Of a stretch of 64,000 bases of DNA, positions 8,296-15,346 are shown piece by piece (position 1 is the stretch's first letter; every line of letters starts with the position of its first letter). The notes under the pieces were generated by a model. That model had not been told where the DNA came from and made no database searches. It worked only from the letters and a program-made list of their open reading frames with translations. Where the stretch lies: the NCBI GenBank assembly GCA_965221445.1, contig CBDCSF010000013.1, positions 2,480,001-2,544,000 on the forward strand, given 5' to 3'. The translations under genes were made by a program, and so were the position numbers. The stretch comes from MPNP01 sp965221445. GTDB taxonomy: Bacteria; Pseudomonadota; Alphaproteobacteria; Rhodobacterales; Rhodobacteraceae.

Positions 8296-9128
8296 AAACC
8301 CGAAAATCATTTTTTCTCACGGCTATAACCAATAGCGGTTTGGGACTATGGTTATTCCTTGCCTTGTTCCCATTTTTCTGGATGTTTTTGATTTCTCTCA
8401 GAACACCCGTCGAGGCTTTTTCATCAAGCCCAACACTTTTTGCTCCTGTCACTTTCAAGCATTATTTTCATGTCTGGTTTGTTGATGAATTTTGGCGTTA
8501 CGGCATCAACACCGTTATTGTCACATTTGCCACCGTTGCTGTATCACTTACGGTTGGATGTTTGGCTGGCTATGCACTCGCCCGTTATGGAGGACGGATG
8601 GGTTTTTGGCTTTTGGTGGCAGCACTTGTGTTCAGGGCTCTCCCACATGTTGTACTGTTGACAGCATATAAACCCATATTCTATGAGATGGGATTGTGGA
8701 GCCGTTACGAAATTTTGATTATTGTTCTCGTGGCCATAAACCAACCCTTTACGATTTGGATGTTAAGGGCTTTTTTCCGTAGCATACCCAAGGAACTTGA
8801 CGAGGCAGCAATGATTGATGGGTGTACCCGATGGAAGGCTTTTCGGCTCGTAATCATACCGGTTATGTGGCCGGGTGTTATAACCGCAGGGTTGTTTTCA
8901 TTTATATTGGCGTATAATGATTTTCTGATAGCCAGTCAGCTCATGAGTGGAGATATGACTACCATGACTGCGGCTTTGGGAAATTACATGGGACAAAACC
9001 GAAGTATGGAAAGATTAATGCATGGAATTGCAGGTTCAGTTTCGGTAACAATTCCATTGCTATTTTTGGTTTTGCTTTTCCAAAAGCAAATTGTTGAAGG
9101 AATGACTGCGGGAGCAGTAAAGGGGTAG
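8292..9128 (+). CDS. ABC transporter permease (MalG-type)
   Basis: A 278-residue inner-membrane permease with about six hydrophobic helices and the EAA motif DEAAMIDGCTRWKAFRLVIIP, the ATPase contact. The start is a TTG within the TTGA overlap with the end of the preceding permease, a coupling arrangement. It forms the second half of the importer channel. No ATP-binding subunit follows; the next genes are SnoaL-like. The importer must therefore borrow an ATPase encoded elsewhere, as many sugar importers of this family do with a shared MsmK/UgpC-type protein. Confidence 0.9.
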   Translation: MKTRKSFFLTAITNSGLGLWLFLALFPFFWMFLISLRTPVEAFSSSPTLFAPVTFKHYFHVWFVDEFWRYGINTVIVTFATVAVSLTVGCLAGYALARYGGRMGFWLLVAALVFRALPHVVLLTAYKPIFYEMGLWSRYEILIIVLVAINQPFTIWMLRAFFRSIPKELDEAAMIDGCTRWKAFRLVIIPVMWPGVITAGLFSFILAYNDFLIASQLMSGDMTTMTAALGNYMGQNRSMERLMHGIAGSVSVTIPLLFLVLLFQKQIVEGMTAGAVKG

Positions 9129-9134
9129 ATGTTT

Positions 9135-9569
9135 ATGTCTCGTGATTACAACTTAAAGTTGGTGCAGGAAATGTATGAAGCACTGAATCGGCAGGATATT
9201 GAAGCTCATGACAAATACTGGCATGAGGATATGATTTGGCACGGGCCTTTGGGTTTTGGTTCCATTCATGGGTTGGACGGTTTTAAGAACCAGGTCCTTA
9301 GACCTTTCTACAAAGCCTTTCCAGATTACCATGCCAAAAATGATATAGAATTTGCTGATGAGAATTGGGTAGCTGCTACGGGTTTTGTAACTGGAACCCA
9401 TCAGGGAGTTTATTTGGGAATTTCTGCTACTGGAAAGCCCATGCGAATGAGGTTTTCCGATTTCTGGTCTGTCAGGGATGGTAAGCTCAGCGAAAATTGG
9501 GTTATTATTGATCATATCGACGTATTCAAGCAACTCGGATATGACTTTTTGAAAGACTTTCCTCAATAG
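9135..9569 (+). CDS. single-domain SnoaL/NTF2-like protein
   Basis: A 144-residue SnoaL-like protein, the length of one domain. Recognisable segments are MYEALNRQDIEAHDKYWHEDMIWHGP at the start, LRPFYKAFPDYHAKND in the middle and GKPMRMRFSDFWSVRDGKLSENWVIID at the end, typical of the ester cyclase/SnoaL family. An ATG at 9129 abuts the permease stop, but AGGGG at 9121-9125 is better spaced (9 bases) for the ATG at 9135. It is part of the same transcription unit as the importer. Likely a cytoplasmic small-molecule enzyme; its substrate is presumably what the importer brings in, which is inference. Confidence 0.85.
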   Translation: MSRDYNLKLVQEMYEALNRQDIEAHDKYWHEDMIWHGPLGFGSIHGLDGFKNQVLRPFYKAFPDYHAKNDIEFADENWVAATGFVTGTHQGVYLGISATGKPMRMRFSDFWSVRDGKLSENWVIIDHIDVFKQLGYDFLKDFPQ

Positions 9570-9602
9570 AAACTATTGAAAATTCATTAAGGTGTTAGGG
9601 CT

Positions 9603-10601
9603 ATGAGTGATTATCAGGATATAAAACAACTTGTCAGGGATTTTTATAAAGAACTAGATTCTTGCCCAAAGGAAGATATCTCGAAAGTACTGTCGAATTA
9701 TGTCCACCAGGATTATCATTGGCGTGGTATGCATCCATTCAATGAACTGCATGGAGTGGATGAAGTCAGTGCAAAATTTTGGGAACCCTTCAAGAATGCC
9801 ATAGGACCAATTCAACGTCGACCTGACATCTTTTTTGCTGGAACCAACGACATTATGCCATATGGAGGTGAGTGGGTCTGCTGCATGGGACATCTAATGG
9901 GTCTTTTTGATAAAAGCTGGCTTGGAATTCCCCCCAATAGGAAAATGACCTTTTTACGGTTTGTTGAGTTCACTGAAGTAAAAGATGGTAAAATTGCTCA
10001 GACAGCTATGTTCTTTGATATTCCGGCAATAATGAAGCAAGTGGGGATTGATCCCTTTCCCAGCGAAACCGGCGCTTGGTTTCTTACTCCAGGTCCTTTC
10101 ACGCATGATGGTCTGCTTTATACGAAAAGTGATCCTGATGAATCCCTAAAGACTATAAATTTGATCAATCGTATGGTTGATGACCTGGTTGGTTCTGACC
10201 TTGAATCTCCTTTGGATGAATTAAGAGAGACATGGCATGAAGACATGATATGGTTTGGTCCTGCTGGAATAGGGGCAACCTACACAGTTCCTAGATATCA
10301 AGACCAACATCAAGGTCCTTTTAGTGAGGGTTTAACTGAAATTGAATTCTTGGGTCATATTGCCAGGTTTTCAGAAGGTAAGTTTGGTGGCTTTTTTGGC
10401 TGGCCCAATCTGTCCATGAAATCAACTGGTGGTTTTATGGGATTCCCGGGGAGTGATAAAACAGCACATATGAGAGTTGTCGACCTATACCATCGAGAAG
10501 GGGATCTACTGGCTGAAAACTGGATCTTCATTGACATGCTGTATTTTCTTCATGAGTTGGGTTTAGATGTATTAGACCGAACCAAGAGGATTTATGGTTA
10601 G
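9603..10601 (+). CDS. second tandem SnoaL/NTF2-like domain protein
   Basis: A 332-residue protein with two SnoaL-like halves, about residues 1-155 and 185-332. Both halves keep the TWHEDMIWFGP or YVHQDYHWRG type segment and a final KIAQTAMFFDIPAIMKQVG or DLLAENWIFIDMLYFLHELG segment, where the latter ends are clearly related. It starts 33 bp after the single-domain SnoaL gene and is the last gene of the cluster. With its two neighbours it brings the SnoaL domain count in this operon to five. No signal peptide. Function unknown. Confidence 0.82.
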   Translation: MSDYQDIKQLVRDFYKELDSCPKEDISKVLSNYVHQDYHWRGMHPFNELHGVDEVSAKFWEPFKNAIGPIQRRPDIFFAGTNDIMPYGGEWVCCMGHLMGLFDKSWLGIPPNRKMTFLRFVEFTEVKDGKIAQTAMFFDIPAIMKQVGIDPFPSETGAWFLTPGPFTHDGLLYTKSDPDESLKTINLINRMVDDLVGSDLESPLDELRETWHEDMIWFGPAGIGATYTVPRYQDQHQGPFSEGLTEIEFLGHIARFSEGKFGGFFGWPNLSMKSTGGFMGFPGSDKTAHMRVVDLYHREGDLLAENWIFIDMLYFLHELGLDVLDRTKRIYG

Positions 10602-11044
10602 AGGCTTGGTTAAGTACTATAGTCTGCACGGGGTTAACCTCAATCAAAGTGCCAATTATCCTATTCAGTTCTTGAATTCATAAAGTAGCTAACTCGAATT
10701 GAAATTCGGTTATAAACTTTCAAACCCTCATTTGAATCAAAAAATTTAGTTTTCAGTTGTTGAAAAGCATCTGTTGGAAATTGGGATAGGCGACCTTTTG
10801 TTTTCCATCAGTTGGGAATGAGGTCAGATAGATGTACCAAAATTTTCTAATCTCAATTGTTGGGGATTAAAGAAAGTGAAGGGTAAAAAGTTATCAACAA
10901 CAAAAAATATTTAGTTTGAATTGTGAGTTTTAATGAACTCAAACTGAACTAAATTAAACTTCAAACTGATCCGATAGATAAGAATGTTTAAAGAGCCAAT
11001 TAATTTAGTAAAGAAGTTATGGTGAAAGGGAATTGGAGTTTAGA
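10602..11044. other. intergenic region upstream of malyl-CoA lyase
   Basis: About 440 bp with no supported gene, AT-rich. It separates the SnoaL/ABC cluster from the malyl-CoA lyase to lpd block and should hold the promoter of the latter. A small inverted repeat, TGAGTT (10924-10929) and AACTCA (10936-10941) with a six-base spacer, lies about 105 bp upstream of the lyase start and could be an operator; this is weak evidence. The ribosome-binding site GGAG (11035-11038) decides the lyase start. Confidence 0.5.
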
Positions 11045-12007
11045 ATGAGTTTTTGTGAAACACGAGAAACAAAAGCGAGGCTTAACAGGAGTGAATTGGC
11101 AGTACCAGGAAGCCAGTCCAAATTCTTTGAAAAGGCACTGAAATCCGCAGCTGATGTTATTTTCCTTGATTTGGAAGACGCTGTCGCCCCTGATCAAAAA
11201 GATCAAGCCAGAAAGAATATTATTGAAGCATTGAACGATCTTGACTGGAGTTCGAAATCAGTTTCAGTCCGGATTAATGGCCTGGATACTCATTGGATGT
11301 ATCGGGATATTGTAGATGTTGTTGAACAGGCTGGCCAGTATATCGACCTGATAATGGTCCCCAAGGTTGGCACCAGTTCTGATATTTATGCCCTGGATAT
11401 GCTTGTAACACAAATTGAAACTGCTAAGGGATTCAACAACCGTATCGGATTCGAACTTATAATTGAAACCGCCTTGGGTATGCAAAACTTATCCCAGATT
11501 GCTGGAGCTTCCACACGAAACGAGAGCCTCCATTTCGGTGTGGCAGATTATGCTGCCTCAACCCAGGCCCGGACAACAAATATCGGTGGTCCAAACCCTA
11601 ATTACGTAATTTTGACTGATCCAATAACACAGGATGTCAGAGAAAAACATTGGGGGGATATGTGGCACTATGCTTTGTCAAAAATGGTTGTTGTAGCCCG
11701 GGCAAACGGATTGCGGCCAATAGATGGCCCCTTCGGGGATTATTCTGATCCGGAAGGCTATAAAGCCGCAGCTTACAGGGCTTCGGCATTGGGTTGTGAA
11801 GGTAAGTGGGCAATTCATCCTAGCCAAATTTTGTTAGCCAATGAAGTCATGAGTCCTTCTGAAGAAGAAATTGAAAAGGCCAGAAAAATTGTAGCTGCAA
11901 TGAAGAAAGCTGAAGAAGAGGGCAAGGGGGCAGTTTCACTTGAAGGCAAGCTCATTGACTATGCATCAATCAGGCAGGCACAGGTTTTATTAGGCAAACT
12001 TGCCTGA
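11045..12007 (+). CDS. mcl1: L-malyl-CoA/beta-methylmalyl-CoA lyase
   Basis: A 320-residue CitE/HpcH-type aldolase. Mcl1 cleaves beta-methylmalyl-CoA to glyoxylate and propionyl-CoA and forms or cleaves malyl-CoA in the EMC pathway. Signature segments are RSELAVPGS near the N-terminus, DVIFLDLEDAVAPDQK with metal/CoA-site acidic residues, SVRINGLDT, VPKVG, and GKWAIHPSQILLANEV near the C-terminus. The ATG at 11045 is chosen over a TTG at 11033 because GGAG lies six bases upstream of it. It is followed 106 bp later by mdh. Its usual neighbour mch is 6.7 kb away and divergent. Citrate lyase beta is excluded by the close match to the alphaproteobacterial Mcl1 pattern. Confidence 0.9.
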   Translation: MSFCETRETKARLNRSELAVPGSQSKFFEKALKSAADVIFLDLEDAVAPDQKDQARKNIIEALNDLDWSSKSVSVRINGLDTHWMYRDIVDVVEQAGQYIDLIMVPKVGTSSDIYALDMLVTQIETAKGFNNRIGFELIIETALGMQNLSQIAGASTRNESLHFGVADYAASTQARTTNIGGPNPNYVILTDPITQDVREKHWGDMWHYALSKMVVVARANGLRPIDGPFGDYSDPEGYKAAAYRASALGCEGKWAIHPSQILLANEVMSPSEEEIEKARKIVAAMKKAEEEGKGAVSLEGKLIDYASIRQAQVLLGKLA

Positions 12008-12113
12008 GAGATTGAAAAATACTTCACTTGAAACAAGAACTTGGTTAATTGACTAGTATGTCAACACAAGTATTATCATCTTAAAGTCACATTCAACTAC
12101 GGGGGGGTATTTT

Positions 12114-13079
12114 ATGGCTAGATCCAAAATTTCGTTGATCGGAGCTGGGCAAATTGGCGGGACACTGGCCAATTTGGTAGCGATGGAGGAATTGGGAGAT
12201 GTAGCAATTTTTGATATTGTTGAAGGAATCCCCCAAGGGAAAGCTTTGGATATTGCTGAAAGTTGCCCGGTAATCAAGTCTGACATCAGTCTGGTTGGAA
12301 ATAATGATTACAGTTGCATTGCTGATTCAGATGTATGTATTGTAACTGCCGGTGTTCCACGGAAACCCGGTATGTCTAGGGATGATCTCCTCGGTATAAA
12401 CCTTAAAGTCATGAAAGCGGTGGGTGAGGGTATTGCAGAATATGCACCCAATGCTTTCGTGATATGTATTACCAACCCTTTGGATGCCATGGTTTGGGCA
12501 CTGAGACATTATTCTGGTCTATCTCCAAACATGGTAGTGGGAATGGCAGGAATTTTGGACTCTGCACGTTTCAGACATTTTCTTTCCCTGGAATTTGATG
12601 TTTCGATGAAAGATATTACTACCTTTGTTTTAGGAGGGCATGGTGATACCATGGTACCTTTGGCAAGGTATTCAACAGTGGCAGGAATTCCCTTGCCTGA
12701 TTTAGTGGAAATGGGGTGGACAACGCAGGAAAAATTGGATCAGATCATTCAGCGTACTCGGGATGGTGGAGCCGAAATTGTCAATTTATTGGGTTCAGGC
12801 TCGGCATTTTATGCGCCTGCTGCCTCGGCAATAGAAATGGCTAAATCCTATCTGAAGGATCAAAAACGTGTTCTACCCTGTGCCGCATATCTTGAAGGGA
12901 GTTATGGTCTGGATGGATTATATGTAGGTGTACCTGTAGTTATTGGTAATGGAGGTGTAGAAAGGGTTATTGAGATAAACATGAACGAGGAAGAGAATAA
13001 TTTATTTATGAAATCAGTGACAGCAGTCAAAAACCTTTTGAATGCCTGCTGTTCAATTGATCCTGAATTAGGTAACTAA
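12114..13079 (+). CDS. mdh: malate dehydrogenase (LDH-like type)
   Basis: A 321-residue NAD-dependent malate dehydrogenase of the lactate-dehydrogenase-like class found in alphaproteobacteria, converting malate to oxaloacetate. The Rossmann motif ISLIGAGQIGGTLA (residues 6-19) opens the protein. The substrate-binding arginine is in VPRKPGMSRDDLL, the catalytic histidine in GGHGDTMVPLARYS. Length matches the family. It precedes sucC by 113 bp, the usual alphaproteobacterial arrangement mdh-sucCDAB. An unusual run of seven G lies just before the start region (12101-12107) in the position of a ribosome-binding site. Confidence 0.96.
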   Translation: MARSKISLIGAGQIGGTLANLVAMEELGDVAIFDIVEGIPQGKALDIAESCPVIKSDISLVGNNDYSCIADSDVCIVTAGVPRKPGMSRDDLLGINLKVMKAVGEGIAEYAPNAFVICITNPLDAMVWALRHYSGLSPNMVVGMAGILDSARFRHFLSLEFDVSMKDITTFVLGGHGDTMVPLARYSTVAGIPLPDLVEMGWTTQEKLDQIIQRTRDGGAEIVNLLGSGSAFYAPAASAIEMAKSYLKDQKRVLPCAAYLEGSYGLDGLYVGVPVVIGNGGVERVIEINMNEEENNLFMKSVTAVKNLLNACCSIDPELGN

Positions 13080-13192
13080 ATAGGGAAACTTATTTGGAAA
13101 TTGTTCCATACAAGACCAAAATAATTTCTTAATGTCTTTATGCTGATAAGAACCGGCCTTCACCATTGAACAAAAATTAAGGAAAATTTCAT

Positions 13193-14383
13193 ATGAACAT
13201 CCATGAATATCAGGCTAAAGAGTTACTTCGAGCCTATGGTGCACCGGTTGCAGATGGTAGAGCAGTTCTACGCGCCGAAGATGCAAAAACTGCAGCTGCT
13301 GAATTGGATGGTCCAGTTTGGGTTGTCAAGGCACAAATCCATGCTGGCGGTAGAGGCAAGGGAACATTTAAGGAAGCTGATGCAGGTTCTGACGGTGGTG
13401 TTCGGATCACCAGATCAGTTGAAGCCGCAGCCATTGAAGCCAGAAGGATGCTCGGCAGGACGTTGGTAACCCACCAAACCGGACCTGCAGGTAAGCAGGT
13501 AAACCGAATTTATATTGAAGATGGGGCAGAAATTGATCGGGAACTTTATCTGGCAATTCTTCTGGATAGGGTTACATCTCAAATATCATTTGTTTGTTCA
13601 ACCGAAGGTGGTATGGATATTGAGGATGTAGCAGCGAATGAACCGGAAAAAATTGTAACTTTCAGGGTTGATCCAGCCACTGGAATTCAGGGGTATCATG
13701 GTCGTAGGGCAGCTGCTGCACTTGGGTTAGGTGGCAAGTCTATCAGGCAGTGTGTCAAGCTTATCCAATGTCTGTATGGGTTATTTCTTGAAAAAGATGC
13801 AGAACTTCTGGAAATTAATCCCCTGATTGTGACCAAAAGCGGGGATTTGAAATGTCTTGATTGCAAAATGGGATTCGATTCCAATGCCCTCTACAGAAAC
13901 TCTTCAGTTCTGGCTCTCCGAGACGAATCCGAAGAAGATCCCAAAGAGTTGGAAGCATCCAAATATGATTTGAATTATATCGCTCTGGACGGCGAGATCG
14001 GCTGTATGGTCAATGGGGCTGGGTTGGCCATGGCAACCATGGACATAATCAAACTCTACGGTTCGGAGCCGGCCAATTTCCTGGATGTTGGAGGTGGAGC
14101 CACCAAGGAGAAAGTAGTTGAAGCTTTCAAGATAATCACTTCTGACCCAAAGGTGAAAGGCATCCTGGTAAATATATTTGGTGGCATAATGCGATGTGAC
14201 ATAATTGCCAATGGTATAGTTGAAGCTGTAAAGGATGTCGGGCTACAGGTTCCTTTGGTTGTAAGACTTGAAGGTACGAATGTCGAAAAAGGTAATTCAA
14301 TTATTGCCGAAAGTGGTCTAAACGTTATAGCAGCAAGCAATCTTGGTGATGCAGCTCAAAAGATCGTGGATGCTGTAAAATAG
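13193..14383 (+). CDS. sucC: succinyl-CoA synthetase beta subunit
   Basis: A 396-residue ADP-forming succinyl-CoA ligase beta subunit, usual length. It starts MNIHEYQAKELLRAYGAPVA, the canonical ATP-grasp N-terminus. Nucleotide-binding segments WVVKAQIHAGGRGKG and LEINPLIVTKSGDLKCLDCKMGFDSNALYR are intact, and the C-terminal CoA-ligase half includes GGATKEKVVEAFKII and NIFGGIMRCDIIANGIV. With SucD it makes ATP (or GTP) from succinyl-CoA in the TCA cycle. It is followed by sucD after 39 bp. Confidence 0.97.
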   Translation: MNIHEYQAKELLRAYGAPVADGRAVLRAEDAKTAAAELDGPVWVVKAQIHAGGRGKGTFKEADAGSDGGVRITRSVEAAAIEARRMLGRTLVTHQTGPAGKQVNRIYIEDGAEIDRELYLAILLDRVTSQISFVCSTEGGMDIEDVAANEPEKIVTFRVDPATGIQGYHGRRAAAALGLGGKSIRQCVKLIQCLYGLFLEKDAELLEINPLIVTKSGDLKCLDCKMGFDSNALYRNSSVLALRDESEEDPKELEASKYDLNYIALDGEIGCMVNGAGLAMATMDIIKLYGSEPANFLDVGGGATKEKVVEAFKIITSDPKVKGILVNIFGGIMRCDIIANGIVEAVKDVGLQVPLVVRLEGTNVEKGNSIIAESGLNVIAASNLGDAAQKIVDAVK

Positions 14384-14422
14384 TTTCTCCTGGTAAAATA
14401 TTTTAAAGAAAGTGATTAATAA

Positions 14423-15307
14423 ATGGCAGTTCTGGTTAACCAAAACACTAAAGTAATTTGCCAAGGATTTACAGGTTCCCAGGGAACATTTCATTCTGAA
14501 CAGGCTATCGCATACGGAACCAGGATGGTTGGAGGTGTAACTCCTGGAAAAGGAGGAGGTGAGCATCTTGACCTTCCTGTATTTGATACCGTCCATGAGG
14601 CAAAGGAAAATACAGGTGCCAATGCAACTGCGATCTATGTGCCGCCACCTTTTGCTGCTGATGCCATCTTGGAAGCCATAGATGCCGAAATTGAACTCAT
14701 TGTCTGTATTACTGAAGGGATTCCGGTATTGGATATGATACCGGTAAAAAGGGCACTGCAAGGATCACAATCCCGTCTGGTTGGACCCAATTGTCCAGGT
14801 GTCATCACACCGGGAGAATGTAAAATTGGTATAATGCCGGGGCATATTCATAAAAGGGGATCCGTTGGTGTCGTTTCCAGGTCAGGTACACTAACTTACG
14901 AAGCCGTCAAACAAACAACTGATATTGGATTGGGGCAATCGACCTGTATAGGAATAGGGGGAGACCCAATCAAAGGGACAGAACATATTGATGCACTGGA
15001 GCTGTTTCTGGCAGATGATGAAACGGAATCAATAATAATGATTGGTGAAATTGGTGGCAGTGCCGAAGAGGAAGCCGCACAGTTTATTGAAGACGAAGCA
15101 CTGAAGGGTAGAAAAAAACCAATCGCTGGTTTTGTCGCAGGTCTTACCGCTCCACCAGGAAGAAGAATGGGGCATGCCGGAGCAGTTATATCCGGTGGTA
15201 AAGGAGGTGCTGGTGATAAAATCGAGGCCATGAAAAAGGCTGGGATTGTTATCGCGGATAGCCCTGCAACCTTGGGTGAAGCCGTTTTAGAGGCAATAAA
15301 GTGCTAG
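14423..15307 (+). CDS. sucD: succinyl-CoA synthetase alpha subunit
   Basis: A 294-residue alpha subunit. The CoA-binding domain begins MAVLVNQNTKVICQGFTGSQG and contains GVTPGKGGGEHLDLPVFDTV; the phospho-histidine segment is GRRMGHAGAVISGGKGGAGDK near residue 250, with the histidine of GHAGA as the expected phosphorylated residue. It partners SucC and starts 39 bp after it. It is followed by sucA after 39 bp. Nothing is unusual. Confidence 0.97.
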   Translation: MAVLVNQNTKVICQGFTGSQGTFHSEQAIAYGTRMVGGVTPGKGGGEHLDLPVFDTVHEAKENTGANATAIYVPPPFAADAILEAIDAEIELIVCITEGIPVLDMIPVKRALQGSQSRLVGPNCPGVITPGECKIGIMPGHIHKRGSVGVVSRSGTLTYEAVKQTTDIGLGQSTCIGIGGDPIKGTEHIDALELFLADDETESIIMIGEIGGSAEEEAAQFIEDEALKGRKKPIAGFVAGLTAPPGRRMGHAGAVISGGKGGAGDKIEAMKKAGIVIADSPATLGEAVLEAIKC

Positions 15308-15346
15308 CAGAAGTAAAAATTTAATCCAAACGATTTTGGTGATATT

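Noticed and set aside
13234..13434. Ala/Ser/Pro-rich minus-strand frames opposite sucC and sucD.
   Set aside because: They follow from codon bias of the real genes and have no motifs or starts of their own.
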